DNA from: DASWJZ01 sp963846475
Lineage (GTDB): Bacteria; Pseudomonadota; Alphaproteobacteria; Rhizobiales; Afifellaceae
Direction: 5' to 3'
Assembly (NCBI GenBank): GCA_963846475.1
Contig: CAWJVZ010000004.1
Location: 124,001-188,000 of the forward strand
Length of the DNA stretch: 64,000 bases
Of the stretch, positions 26,801 through 36,948 are shown one piece after another; positions within the stretch are counted from its first letter, which is position 1; each line of letters starts with the position of its first letter. The notes under the pieces are model-generated. The model was not told the origin of the DNA. It did no database searches and worked only from the letters and a program-made list of their open reading frames with translations. The translations under genes were made by a program, and so were the position numbers.

Positions 26801-28135
26801 ATGCAGCTCTCCCGCTATTTCCTGCCCATCCTGAAGGAAACGCCGAAGGAAGCGGAGATCGTCTCGCACCGGCTGATGCTCAGGGCCGGCATGCTCCGCC
26901 AGCAGTCCGCCGGCATCTATTCCTGGCTGCCGCTCGGCTTTCGCGTGCTGAAGAAGATCGAGGAGATCGTCCGCGAGGAGCAGAACCGGGCAGGGGCGCT
27001 CGAAGTGCTGATGCCGACAATCCAGTCGGCGGAGCTCTGGCGCGAGAGCGGCCGCTACGACGATTACGGCAAGGAGATGCTCCGCATCACCGACCGCCAC
27101 GAGCGCGACATGCTCTTCGGGCCGACCAACGAGGAGATGATCACCGACATTTTCCGCGCCTCGGTGCGCTCCTACCGCGAGCTGCCGCTCAATCTCTATC
27201 ATATCCAGTGGAAATTCCGCGACGAGGTGCGGCCCCGCTTCGGCGTGATGCGCGGCCGCGAATTTTTGATGAAGGACGCCTATTCCTTCGATCTCGACGC
27301 GGAGGGCGCGCGGCATTCCTACAACCGCATGTTCGTCGCCTATCTCCGGACCTTTGCGCGGCTCGGCCTGAAGGCCATCCCGATGCGCGCCGATACCGGC
27401 CCGATCGGCGGCGATCTCAGCCACGAATTCATCATCTTGGCCGACACCGGCGAGAGCGCCGTCTTCTGCGACCGAAAACTCCTGGAGCTCGACGTGCCGG
27501 GCGAGGACGTCGATTTCCGTTCCGACCTGACGCCGATCGTCGAGAGCTGGACCTCCTACTATGCGGCGACGGACGAGAAGCACGACGAGGCGGCCTTTGC
27601 GCAGTTGCCGGAAGACCGGCGCATGTCGGCGCGCGGCATCGAGGTCGGCCACATCTTCTATTTCGGCACGAAATATTCGGAGCCGATGCGGGCGCGCGTC
27701 GCCGGCCGCGACGGCGCGGAGCGGCCCGTCCATATGGGCTCGTATGGCGTCGGCGTGTCGCGCCTCGTCGCCGCCGTCATCGAGGCGAGCCACGACGAGG
27801 CCGGCATCATATGGCCGGACAGCGTCGCGCCGTTTGCGGTCGGGCTGATCAACCTGAAGCCCGGCGACGAGGCGACCGACGAGCTCTCCGAGGCGTTGGT
27901 GATCCGCCTCGAACGCGCCGGAATCTCAGTCCTTTATGACGACATCGACCAGCGTGCCGGCGGCAAATTCGCCACCATGGACCTGATAGGGCTGCCCTGG
28001 CAGCTCATCGTCGGCCCGCGCGGCGCCGCGTCCGGCGAAGTGGAGATCAAGCGGCGGGCGACGGGCGAGCGGGAGACGCTCGGCATCGACGCTGCCGTGA
28101 ACCGCCTCGTCCACGCGGTGAAAGGGGCCGACTGA
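26801..28135 (+). CDS. proS: Prolyl-tRNA synthetase, short form
   Basis: A class II synthetase charging tRNA-Pro. I choose ATG 26801, giving 444 residues that begin MQLSRYFLPILKETP, the family's normal start; the frame is open further upstream but without similarity. The class II motifs are present (FGPTNEEMITDIFR, KFRDEVRPRFGVMRGREFLMKDAYSF, GSYGVGVSR). The length shows that the editing insertion between motifs 2 and 3 is missing, as is usual for alphaproteobacterial ProRS, so misacylated Ala-tRNA-Pro must be cleared in trans if at all. Confidence 0.95.
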   Translation: MQLSRYFLPILKETPKEAEIVSHRLMLRAGMLRQQSAGIYSWLPLGFRVLKKIEEIVREEQNRAGALEVLMPTIQSAELWRESGRYDDYGKEMLRITDRHERDMLFGPTNEEMITDIFRASVRSYRELPLNLYHIQWKFRDEVRPRFGVMRGREFLMKDAYSFDLDAEGARHSYNRMFVAYLRTFARLGLKAIPMRADTGPIGGDLSHEFIILADTGESAVFCDRKLLELDVPGEDVDFRSDLTPIVESWTSYYAATDEKHDEAAFAQLPEDRRMSARGIEVGHIFYFGTKYSEPMRARVAGRDGAERPVHMGSYGVGVSRLVAAVIEASHDEAGIIWPDSVAPFAVGLINLKPGDEATDELSEALVIRLERAGISVLYDDIDQRAGGKFATMDLIGLPWQLIVGPRGAASGEVEIKRRATGERETLGIDAAVNRLVHAVKGAD

Positions 28136-28138
28136 CGC

Positions 28139-29419
28139 ATGGCGCCGAATAACACGAGAGCGACGCGGCCCTTCTCCCGCTACGAATGGATGCTGGCGCT
28201 CCGCTATCTCCGCCCGCGCCGGAAGGAAGCCTTCATCTCCGTTATCGCGGGCTTCTCCTTCCTCGGCATCCTGCTCGGCGTGGCGACGCTTGTCGTCGTC
28301 ATGGCCGTGATGAACGGTTTCCGCGCCGAGCTCATGGAAAAAATCCTCGGCATCAACGGCCATATCGTCGTGCAGCCGGTCGATGGCGCGCTTACCGACT
28401 ATGCCGTGGTGGCGGACCGCATCGCGGTGGTGCCGGGCGTGGAGTCGGCGCTTCCGATCATCGAAGGCCAGGCTCTCGCCACGGGGCCCACAGGCGCAAG
28501 CTCGGGCGTGCTGGTGCGCGGCGTCCGCGGCCCCGACCTCCTCGGCATGGAAAAGGTCTCCGGCACGGTCGAGGATGGCGGCGGCCTGATGGATTTCGAC
28601 AATTCCGGCGGGGTGGCGATCGGCAGGGGCATGGCGCAGAATCTCGGCCTTGCGGCCGGCGACAAGCTGACCCTGGTCAGCCCGCGCGGCGCCGTCACGC
28701 CGATGGGTACCTCGCCGCGGGTCAAGTCCTATCCCGTGGTGGCGATCTTCGAGATCGGCATGTCGGAATACGATTCCACCTACGTCTTCATGCCGCTCGC
28801 CGAGGCGCAGCTCTATTTCAACAGCCCCGATGCCGCGCAGGCGATCGAAATCTATATCGACGATCCGGACCGCGTGGGCGCCATGCGTCCGGCGATTGAG
28901 GAAGCCGCCGGCCGGCCGGTCTTCTCCACGGATTGGCGGCAGCGCAACTTCACCTTCTTCACCGCGCTTGAAGTGGAGCGGAACGTCATGTTCCTCATCC
29001 TAACGCTCATCGTGCTGGTGGCGGCGCTCAACATCATCTCCGGCCTGATCATGCTGGTGAAGGACAAGGGCCACGACATCGCCATCCTGCGCACCATGGG
29101 AGCGACGAAGGGCGCCATCCTCCGCATTTTCTTCATAACCGGGGCGAGCATCGGTCTGGTCGGCACGTTCGCCGGTCTCCTCATCGGCATCGTGATCTGC
29201 GCCAATGTGGAACCGATCCGCCGGTTCATCTCCTTCGTGACGCGGACCGAGATCTTTACGCCGGAGCTGTATTTCCTGTCGCAGCTCCCCGCCGAGATGG
29301 ATCCGCGCGAGACCACGATGATCGTTCTGATGGCGCTCGGCCTTTCCTTCCTGGCCACGCTCTACCCCGCCTGGCGCGCGGCGCGGCTCGATCCCGTCGC
29401 GGCGCTGCGCTACGAATGA
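28139..29419 (+). CDS. lolC: Lipoprotein-releasing ABC transporter permease LolC/LolE
   Basis: The inner-membrane permease that extracts outer-membrane lipoproteins and hands them to LolA. The 426-residue protein has an N-terminal membrane segment (about 38-60, SFLGILLGVATLVVV), a periplasmic MacB-like domain and three C-terminal segments of the FtsX domain, with RTMGATKGAILRIF in the coupling region. Alphaproteobacteria usually have this single permease in place of separate LolC and LolE. It begins three bases after proS and overlaps lolD. Confidence 0.93.
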   Translation: MAPNNTRATRPFSRYEWMLALRYLRPRRKEAFISVIAGFSFLGILLGVATLVVVMAVMNGFRAELMEKILGINGHIVVQPVDGALTDYAVVADRIAVVPGVESALPIIEGQALATGPTGASSGVLVRGVRGPDLLGMEKVSGTVEDGGGLMDFDNSGGVAIGRGMAQNLGLAAGDKLTLVSPRGAVTPMGTSPRVKSYPVVAIFEIGMSEYDSTYVFMPLAEAQLYFNSPDAAQAIEIYIDDPDRVGAMRPAIEEAAGRPVFSTDWRQRNFTFFTALEVERNVMFLILTLIVLVAALNIISGLIMLVKDKGHDIAILRTMGATKGAILRIFFITGASIGLVGTFAGLLIGIVICANVEPIRRFISFVTRTEIFTPELYFLSQLPAEMDPRETTMIVLMALGLSFLATLYPAWRAARLDPVAALRYE

Positions 29420-30174
29420 GCGGCGAGCTGCGAGACGCGGCCGAAGCGGCGCCGGCCACCGCTGCCGACGAAACGGCCGAGGCTCCGAAGGAGGGCGCGC
29501 TTGGGCTGCACGGCATCGCCCGCGCCTATCGGACCGGCTCCGGCCCGTTGCCGGTGCTGCAGAACGCGAACCTTTCGCTGCGGGCGGGCGAGCTTGTTGC
29601 GCTCGTGGCGCCTTCCGGGGCGGGCAAGTCGACGCTCCTCCACATTGCCGGCCTTCTCGAGAAGCCGGATGCTGGCGAGGTCTTTGTGGGCGGCGCGCCG
29701 ACCTCGACCCTCTCGGACGATGCCCGCACGGCGCTCCGCCGCACCGAGATCGGCTTCGTCTACCAGTTTCACCATTTGCTCCCCGAATTCTCCGCGCTGG
29801 AAAACCTCATGCTGCCGCAGATGATTGCCGGCCTGTCACGAATGGAGGCCGAAGCTCGGGCAGCGGAGCTCCTCGGCTATCTCCGCGTCGACCATCGCGC
29901 CTCGCATCGCCCAGCCGAGCTTTCCGGCGGCGAGCAGCAGCGCGTCGCGATCGCCCGCGCTGTCGCCAACGGCCCGCGGATTCTGCTCGCCGACGAACCA
30001 ACCGGTAACCTCGACCCCAAGACCGCCGGCCTGGTCTTCGCCGCGTTGAAGTCCCTCGTCCGCGAATCCGGCCTCGCCGCCCTCATCGCCACGCACAACT
30101 TCACGCTTGCCGCCGACATGGACCGCACAATCACCATCGAGGACGGCGAGATCGTCCCCGCCAATCTCGCCTGA
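29416..30174 (+). CDS. lolD: Lipoprotein-releasing ABC transporter ATPase LolD
   Basis: The cytoplasmic ATPase of the Lol transporter. The 252-residue protein has Walker A (APSGAGKSTLLH), the Q loop (YQFHHLLPEFSA), signature LSGGEQQRVAIARA, Walker B (ILLADEPTGNLD) and the switch His (ATHNF). It has an N-terminal extension of about 30 acidic and Ala-rich residues before the ATPase core. The start overlaps the end of lolC by 4 bases. Confidence 0.94.
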   Translation: MSGELRDAAEAAPATAADETAEAPKEGALGLHGIARAYRTGSGPLPVLQNANLSLRAGELVALVAPSGAGKSTLLHIAGLLEKPDAGEVFVGGAPTSTLSDDARTALRRTEIGFVYQFHHLLPEFSALENLMLPQMIAGLSRMEAEARAAELLGYLRVDHRASHRPAELSGGEQQRVAIARAVANGPRILLADEPTGNLDPKTAGLVFAALKSLVRESGLAALIATHNFTLAADMDRTITIEDGEIVPANLA

Positions 30175-30182
30175 CGGGGCGG

Positions 30183-31340
30183 ATGCCGCGCCTTCCCCGC
30201 AGGCCCCACGCACTCGCCAAATCGGACGCCCGGCGCATCTGGCTGCAGGCTCAGCGGCTCGACGCGCCAAGCCCCTTCGGCGACGGGGCGGAGGCGACTC
30301 CCGCAGCGATCGAGCATCTCGGCTATGTGCAGATCGACACGATCAACGTCATCGAGCGCTGCCACCACCACATCCTCTACACGCGCATCCCCGCCTACGA
30401 GCGCGCCCACCTCGCTGGCGCCCAGAGCGTCGACAAGAGCGTCTTCGAATACTGGACGCATGCTCTCTCCTACGTGCCGGTGCGCGATCTCCGCTTCTTC
30501 CTTCGCGCGATGAAGGAGCGCAGCGAACGGCCGCACGCCTGGTTCGGCGCCGTCGGCGAAGCGGAGCTCCGCCGCGTCGTCGCCCGCATCGGCCGCGACG
30601 GCCCGCTCACCATCCGCGACATCGACGACGACGAGCTGGTCGACAAGGAGCATCCCTGGGCGAGCCGAAAGCCGTCCAAGCGCGCTCTGCAGGCGGCCTT
30701 CTATGCCGGCATGCTGACGATCTCCGCCCGCTCCGGCATGCTGAAGACATACGAGCTCATGGATCGCCACTTCGGCTGGGAGAAGCGGCCGCGCCCCGCC
30801 ACCGAGCGCCAAGTGGCGGAATATCTGCTCGACCGGGCGCTCCGTGCGCAGGGCATCGTCAGCCTCGATTCCGTGTGCCACCTCGACGCGAAGCGAAAGC
30901 CCGCGATCCGCCAGCTCGTCGAATCGAGGCACCGTCGCAAGGCGCTGGCGCCGGTCGCGCTCGAAGGCGCGGGGAAGGCCGAGCACTGGGCGCGGCCGGA
31001 GACGCTGGACGCGCTACCCCCGCCCGCCGCGCCGCTCGTCCACGTCCTCTCGCCCTTCGACCCGCTGATCATCCAGCGCAAGCGCCTGAAGCTCTTCTTC
31101 GGCTACGAGCACGTCTTCGAGGCGTATGTGCCAAAGGAGAAGCGCGTCTTCGGCTATTTCGCCCTGCCGGTCCTCGTCGGCGACGAAATCGTCGCGGCGA
31201 TCGACCTCAAGGCCGATCGGGAGAACCGAACGCTGCTCATCCAGAACTGGACCTGGGTCGGCCGCGGCTCGGCAGAGGCCCATAGGCGGACGATCGAGGA
31301 GGAACTGCACCGTTTCGAGGCTTTTCAGCTCGCCACGTGA
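30183..31340 (+). CDS. HTH_42 (YcaQ/AlkX-like) winged-helix DNA glycosylase family protein
   Basis: A 385-residue protein of the HTH_42 family, which includes the DNA glycosylases AlkZ and YcaQ/AlkX that unhook interstrand crosslinks and remove bulky alkyl adducts. The catalytic QxD/Q-type motif is visible as Q50-I51-D52 in YVQIDTINV, followed by HHHILYTR; the C-terminal segment has PFDPLIIQRKRLKLFF, typical of the family. It lies nine bases after lolD but has no obvious link to lipoprotein export. The repair role is inferred from family and motif. Confidence 0.8.
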   Translation: MPRLPRRPHALAKSDARRIWLQAQRLDAPSPFGDGAEATPAAIEHLGYVQIDTINVIERCHHHILYTRIPAYERAHLAGAQSVDKSVFEYWTHALSYVPVRDLRFFLRAMKERSERPHAWFGAVGEAELRRVVARIGRDGPLTIRDIDDDELVDKEHPWASRKPSKRALQAAFYAGMLTISARSGMLKTYELMDRHFGWEKRPRPATERQVAEYLLDRALRAQGIVSLDSVCHLDAKRKPAIRQLVESRHRRKALAPVALEGAGKAEHWARPETLDALPPPAAPLVHVLSPFDPLIIQRKRLKLFFGYEHVFEAYVPKEKRVFGYFALPVLVGDEIVAAIDLKADRENRTLLIQNWTWVGRGSAEAHRRTIEEELHRFEAFQLAT

Positions 31341-32049
31341 GCGGGCGCGCCGCGGGCGCGCGAAAGCCTCCCGCGGCCCTTTGGGCCCGAGGCTATGATC
31401 TTCGTCTCTGGCCTCCTCCGAAGAGGAGGGGTGGCGGGGCGCAACCAAAAGCACCTCGCGAAAAACAAAAACAAAACTGGCGCTCCGGCGCGCCCCGCGC
31501 GGCTTATCAAGCCCCATTCCTTCGCGCTTCCCCCATCGTCGGATCAAGCCGAAGCGATCCTCCGGGTTTAAAGCCGCACACCGCGACAGACCGGTCGTAG
31601 TGCCGGTCGGGCGAAGCTCTCGGGGCCTCCCGGGGAAGCGCCGGTCCGGAAAACCGGCTCAGCCGCGGGGGCCGCCCGCCCTTCCCATGGAGCTCCGGTG
31701 CACCACAGACCCTCCGGTGAAGAGCGGCAGGAGGAATATAGCATAGCTTCCCGCGGCGAGGATAACATTCCTATTCACGATTTCGTGGCGGCAGCAGGAT
31801 CAGCGACTTAGCCGCGGCCCGCCCCGAATTCTTTCCCCATGATTCCCAAACAGCCTGGGTACCGAACCGGCGCCGGTGGGGCCTTGCAGGTCACGGCAGC
31901 GCAGGAGCCACCATTTGCGAGTGAAAATCGGGTTGCGCGCTGTAACACCCGAAACGCTGCGGGGTATCTTACCCCCGGTGGACATCCGCGCCCCACCCCT
32001 GTCGCCCGGCCCCCATTCGTTCTAATCCTGCGGCCGAAAGGAATCGGCG
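31341..32049. other. 709-bp gap with hairpins, no supported gene
   Basis: A GC-rich gap before dnaE. Visible structures include CCTCCTC-CGAA-GAGGAGG (about 31409-31426), GACCGG...CCGGTC (about 31588-31608) and other inverted repeats through 31700. I tested it by eye for SRP RNA, RNase P RNA, tmRNA and tRNA hallmarks and found none. Short open frames on both strands look random. It may hold the dnaE promoter and an unrecognised structured RNA. Confidence 0.5.
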
Positions 32050-35000
32050 TTGGCGACTCCCGGCTTCATCCATCTGAACTGCCATTCGGCCTATTCGCTC
32101 CTGGAGGGGGCGCTGCCGCTGGCCAAGCTGATAAAACTCGCCGCCGAGGACCTGATGCCGGCCGTCGGCGTGACCGACACGGCGAACCTGTTCGGCGCTC
32201 TGGAATTTTCCGAAAAGGCGGCCGGCGCCGGGATCCAGCCGATCGTCGGCGTAAAGCTGCCGGTCCGCTTCGAGCCGGAGCCCGAATCCGATGCGCGCCG
32301 GCCGGGACAGCGGGTATCCCGCCATGCCGCACCGCTCTTCCTGCTCGCTGCGACCGACGGCGGCTACCGCGACCTGATGCAGCTGGTCACGCGCTTCTAT
32401 CTCGGCGAATCGGGCCGCGCCGAGCCGCTGCCGCTCGACCTCCTCGCCAGCGCCTCGGCCGGTCTGATCGCGCTCACGGGCGGCCACGATGGCCCGCTCT
32501 ATCCGCTGCTGGCCTCGGGCGACACGGCGCTCGCCGAGGCGCGCGTCGCCGCCCTGAAGCGGGCATTCGGCGATCGCCTCTATGTCGGCCTGGAGCGGCA
32601 CGGCATGGAGGTCGAGCTGCTCGCCGAGCCCGGCATGGTCGACCTCGCTTATTCCTTCGATCTGCCGCTCGTCGCCACCAACGAGCCGTTCTTCCCGGGC
32701 CCGGAGGATTTCGAGGCGCATGATGCGCTGCTGGCCATCGCCGAAGGCCGGCTGATCTCCAGCGACGACCGCAGGCGGCTGACGCCGGACCACCATTTCG
32801 CCAGCCGCGACGCGATGCAGAAGCGCTTTGCCGACGTGCCGGAGGCGCTTGAGAATACGGTCGAGGTCGCGCTCCGCTGCCGCACCCGCCCAAGAATCGT
32901 CGAGCCGATCCTGCCGCGCTACGCCGCGATCGCCGATCCCGAGGCGGCCGAGCGCGAGGAGGCCGAGGAGCTCCGCCGCCAGGCTCAAGCCGGCCTCGCC
33001 CGCCGCCTCGCCACGCATGGCTGCGCCCCCGGCGCGAGGGAGCAGGATTACCGGGACCGCCTGGCTTATGAGCTCGGCGTCATCGTCAAGATGAAATACC
33101 CCGGCTATTTCTTGATCGTCGCCGACTTCATCCAGTGGGCGAAGGCGCAAGGCATCCCGGTCGGGCCGGGGCGCGGCTCCGGCGCCGGCTCGGTGGTCGC
33201 CTGGTCGCTCACCATCACCGATCTCGACCCGCTCCGCTTCGGGCTCCTCTTCGAGCGCTTCCTCAATCCCGACCGCGTGTCGATGCCCGACTTCGACATC
33301 GACTTCTGCCAGGAGCGCCGCGACGAGGTGATCGACTATGTGCAGCGCCGCTACGGCGCCGACCGCGTCGCGCAGATCATCACGTTCGGGACGCTGCAGG
33401 CGCGCGCTGCGCTCCGCGACGTCGGCCGCGTCCTGGAAATGCCCTACGGGCAGGTCGACCGCCTGTGCAAGCTGGTGCCCGCCGACCCGGCCAATCCGGT
33501 GACGCTGGAGAAGGCTGTAGCGGGCGAGCCGCGCTTCGAAGAGGCACGCCAGCAAGAGCCCGTCGTCGATCGCCTGCTCACGATCGCCATGAAGCTCGAA
33601 GGGCTCTACCGCCACGCTTCGACGCACGCCGCCGGGATCGTCATCGGCGACCGCCCGCTTCGCGAGCTGGTGCCGCTCTACCGCGACCCGCGCTCAAGCC
33701 TCCCGGTCACCCAATTCAACATGAAATGGGTGGAGCAGGCGGGCCTGGTAAAATTCGACTTCTTGGGCCTGAAGACGCTGACGGTCCTCGACAAGGCGAT
33801 CGCGCTCATCCGCCGTCGCGGCATCGACGTCGACCTCGCCTCGCTGCCGCTCGACGACGGGCCGAGTTTTTCGATTCTGGCGCGCGGCGAGACGGTCGGC
33901 GTGTTCCAGGTGGAAGGGCAGGGGATGCGCCGCGCGCTAGTCGGCATGAGGCCTGACCGGCTGGAGGATTTGATCGCGCTCGTCTCGCTCTACCGGCCCG
34001 GGCCGATGGACAACATACCCTTGTACAATCGCCGCAAGCACGGCGAGGAGAAGACCGACTGGCTGCATCCGCTGCTGGAGCCGATCCTCAAGGAAACGCA
34101 CGGAGTCATCATCTACCAGGAGCAGGTGCTGCAGATTGCTCAGGCGCTGTCCGGCTATTCGCTCGGCCAGGCCGATCTCCTGCGCCGCGCCATGGGCAAG
34201 AAGATCAAGGCGGAGATGGACGCGCAGCGCGAGCGCTTCGTCGAGGGCGCGGTGGAGCGCGGCGTGCAAAAATCCGACGCGGTGATGATCTTCGACCTGG
34301 TCGCAAAGTTCGCCAGCTACGGCTTCAACAAATCGCACGCTGCCGCTTACGCGCTGGTCGCCTACCAGACGGCCTATCTGAAGGCCAATTACCCCGTCGA
34401 GTTCCTCGCCGCGTCGATGACGCTCGACATGGGCAACACCGACAAGCTGAACGAGTTTCGCCTGGAGGCGCGCCGGCTGGGCATCGAGGTCCTGCCGCCC
34501 GACATCAACCGCTCCGGCGCCGCTTTCGAGGTCGCCGACGGCAGGATCGTCTATGCGCTGGCCGCCCTGAAGGGGATGGGCACGCAAGTGGTGGCGCACC
34601 TCGTCGCGGCGCGCGGCGCGCGGCCCTTCGAAGACCTCGCCGATTTCGCCGCCCGCATCGATCCGCAGATGGTCAGCCGCAAGACGCTGGAGTGCCTCGC
34701 CCAGGCCGGCGCCTTCTATTCGCTGGAGCCGCAGCGCGCCAAGGTGTTTGAGAATATCGGCAAAATCGTCGCTGCCGCCCAGGAGCGAACCGAGCGCGCC
34801 GCCAGCGGCATCGCGGACCTGTTCGGCGATGCCGGCGGCCCGGCGCCGCTCTTCCTCGCCGAGGCCGATCCCTGGTCTCCTGCCGAGCGCCTGCAACGCG
34901 AGTTCTCCGCCATCGGCACCTATCTCAGCGCCCATCCGATCGACGATTACGGAGCGCTGGTGAAGCAGCGCGGCGGGCTCACCTGGAAGGCTTTTCACGA

Positions 35001-35505
35001 CCAGCTGCGCAGCCTGCACCAGCTCACCGGCCTCGTCGCCGCGACCGTCGTCGCGCGGCAGGAGCGCCGTACCCGCACCGGCGGCCGCATCGGCATCGTC
35101 ACGCTTTCCGACCCCACGGCCCAGTTCGAGGCGACGGTCTACCAGGAGCGCCTTGCCGACTGGCGCGACAAGCTGGAGCCCGGCCAATCGCTCCTTTTCC
35201 AGCTCAGCGCCGAGTTCGACGCCGAGACGGAGGAGATCCGCGCCCGAATCCAAAACATCGAGCCGCTCGAGGCGATCGCCGCGCGGAAGAGCAGCGCCAT
35301 CCGCATCTTTCTCGATACGCCGGCGCCCATCGACCGCATCGCCAGCCGCCTCGACGCCGGCGAGGGCACCGTCTCGGTGGTGCTGCTCCTCGGCGGCACG
35401 GGCCGCGAGGTCGAGGTCAAGCTTCCGGGGAACTACCGCATCACCCCGCAGATCGCCGGCGCCATCAAGGCGGTGCCCGGCATCGTCCACGTTGAAGTCC
35501 ACTAG
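32050..35505 (+). CDS. dnaE: DNA polymerase III subunit alpha
   Basis: The replicative polymerase catalytic subunit. The 1151-residue product starts at TTG 32050 (ATPGFIHLNCHSAYSLLEGA follows), with AAAGGAATC upstream. The PHP domain is N-terminal (H8 and H12 region). The polymerase active site has PDFDIDF at about residues 413-419 and GPGRGSGAGS before it. The fingers, the helix-hairpin-helix region and the C-terminal OB domain follow. The frame is intact over 3.4 kb, in contrast to other parts of the window. Confidence 0.96.
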   Translation: MATPGFIHLNCHSAYSLLEGALPLAKLIKLAAEDLMPAVGVTDTANLFGALEFSEKAAGAGIQPIVGVKLPVRFEPEPESDARRPGQRVSRHAAPLFLLAATDGGYRDLMQLVTRFYLGESGRAEPLPLDLLASASAGLIALTGGHDGPLYPLLASGDTALAEARVAALKRAFGDRLYVGLERHGMEVELLAEPGMVDLAYSFDLPLVATNEPFFPGPEDFEAHDALLAIAEGRLISSDDRRRLTPDHHFASRDAMQKRFADVPEALENTVEVALRCRTRPRIVEPILPRYAAIADPEAAEREEAEELRRQAQAGLARRLATHGCAPGAREQDYRDRLAYELGVIVKMKYPGYFLIVADFIQWAKAQGIPVGPGRGSGAGSVVAWSLTITDLDPLRFGLLFERFLNPDRVSMPDFDIDFCQERRDEVIDYVQRRYGADRVAQIITFGTLQARAALRDVGRVLEMPYGQVDRLCKLVPADPANPVTLEKAVAGEPRFEEARQQEPVVDRLLTIAMKLEGLYRHASTHAAGIVIGDRPLRELVPLYRDPRSSLPVTQFNMKWVEQAGLVKFDFLGLKTLTVLDKAIALIRRRGIDVDLASLPLDDGPSFSILARGETVGVFQVEGQGMRRALVGMRPDRLEDLIALVSLYRPGPMDNIPLYNRRKHGEEKTDWLHPLLEPILKETHGVIIYQEQVLQIAQALSGYSLGQADLLRRAMGKKIKAEMDAQRERFVEGAVERGVQKSDAVMIFDLVAKFASYGFNKSHAAAYALVAYQTAYLKANYPVEFLAASMTLDMGNTDKLNEFRLEARRLGIEVLPPDINRSGAAFEVADGRIVYALAALKGMGTQVVAHLVAARGARPFEDLADFAARIDPQMVSRKTLECLAQAGAFYSLEPQRAKVFENIGKIVAAAQERTERAASGIADLFGDAGGPAPLFLAEADPWSPAERLQREFSAIGTYLSAHPIDDYGALVKQRGGLTWKAFHDQLRSLHQLTGLVAATVVARQERRTRTGGRIGIVTLSDPTAQFEATVYQERLADWRDKLEPGQSLLFQLSAEFDAETEEIRARIQNIEPLEAIAARKSSAIRIFLDTPAPIDRIASRLDAGEGTVSVVLLLGGTGREVEVKLPGNYRITPQIAGAIKAVPGIVHVEVH

Positions 35506-35667
35506 CCCTCCCCGGCAAATGTTCGAGATGAAGGACTTCCTGTAGCGGACGGTCGCCGTTCAGCTTTCCGGAAAAATCCTCGATGCCGAACATCGCCCGA
35601 ACATCCCAAGTATACCATCCAGCGCCAGCCGTTTCATGCCGGGGGGTCGGAAAGGCCGGTGGCGAAC

Positions 35668-36720
35668 TAGAGCACGATAGGCGTGATCTGAATCGAATTG
35701 GGATTCCCCGCTGGCGGCGAGTTTGATTCAGGATGCTGGCTGGATGGAGGCCAGCCTGCATGGCGCGAGCCTATTCGAACGACCTTCGCTCACGTGTGGT
35801 GCGGTTCGTGGCGGGAGGGCATAGCTGCCGGGAGACGGCGGCGATCTTCGGGGTGAGCGTTGCGAGCGTGGTGAAGTGGTCGCAGCGCTTCCGCGCCACC
35901 GGCAGCGCGGCGGCCAAGCCGGTGGGCGGCCGGCATCGACCCTATGCCTTGGCAGGCGAGCGCGACTGGCTGTTGTCGCGCATTGTCGAGACGCCGGACG
36001 CCACCTTGCGCGGGCTGCTGGCGGAGCTTCACGAGCGCGGCATCGTGGTGAGCTATTACGCGGTCTGGCATTTCTTCGAGCACGAGGGGATCAGCTTCAA
36101 AAAAAAGCCTGCGCGCCAGCGAGCAGGATCGGCCGGACGTCGCCCGCCGGCGCGCCAGGTGGAAGCTGCATCAGGGCAAGCTTGATGCGGCTCGCCTGGT
36201 GTTCATCGACGAGACCTGGGCGAAGACCAACATGACCCGCCGCTACGGGCGCGCGCCGCGGGGCCAGCGGCTGGTCGCCAAGGCGCCGCACGGCCGCTGG
36301 CGCACCATGACCTTCCTCGGCGCGCTCCGCCACGACCGCATCGCGGCACCCTGCGTCATCGACGGGCCGATCAACGGCCGCAGCTTCCTCGCCTATGTCG
36401 AACAGTGCCTCGGGCCGACGCTTCAACCCGGCGACATCGTGGTCATGGACAATCTCGGCAGCCACAAGGGAAAGGCGGTCCGCCGGGCGCTCCGCGGCGC
36501 CGGCGCCAAGCTGTTCTTCCTGCCGCCCTACAGCCCCGACCTCAACCCGATCGAGCAGCTCTTCGCCAAGCTGAAGACGCTGCTCAGAAAGGCCGCCGAG
36601 CGCACCGTCGAAGCGACCTGGAAGCGGATCGGCCAGATCCTCGACTGCTTCACCGCCCAGGAATGCGCCAACTACCTTAGAAACGCCGGCTACGCTTCAA
36701 ACTGATCAGATCATGCTCTA
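35668..36720 (+). mobile_element. IS630-family insertion sequence
   Basis: A 1,053-bp element bounded by inverted ends TAGAGCACGAT (35668-35678) and its near-complement ATCATGCTCTA (36710-36720). TA dinucleotides at both borders match the TA target duplication of IS630/Tc1-mariner elements. It encodes one transposase in two frames. It sits in the dnaE to exported-protein gap and breaks no gene that I can see. Confidence 0.9.
35760..36705 (+). CDS. IS630 transposase, split at an A8 run
   Basis: A DDE transposase. The first frame (ATG 35760) holds the HTH (CRETAAIFGVSVASVVKWSQRF) and ends soon after FKKK. The second frame holds the catalytic core: first Asp in VFIDETWAKT, second in VVMDNLGSHKG, Glu in LNPIEQLFAKLK. 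Between them is TTC followed by eight A residues at about 36099-36106. Reading seven A residues joins the halves in frame (FKKSLRASEQD). This could be transcriptional slippage used to make full-length enzyme, a real inactivating insertion or a read error. Confidence 0.9.
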
Positions 36721-36948
36721 GAACGAGCAAGCGCCGAACCGATCAGAACAAGGCATCCTCGCGCGGTTTGCTCGCTTTGCTATCCGGCGAAGCGCCGGCA
36801 CCCGTGAGCGGAATCCACGATTCCAGGCACCCGGCAGCTGCTGCAACGCGCGTGACGGCGGTCTCGTTTGCGGCGTAATCTTCCCGCATCGTCTGCTTCG
36901 TTCGACGCACGTCCGGGGCGGCGTCGCCAGGCTTGAGGGAGATTTTTC

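Noticed and set aside
31560..31770. Possible SRP, RNase P or tmRNA gene in the gap before dnaE
   Set aside because: The conserved loop sequences of these RNAs are absent on both strands.
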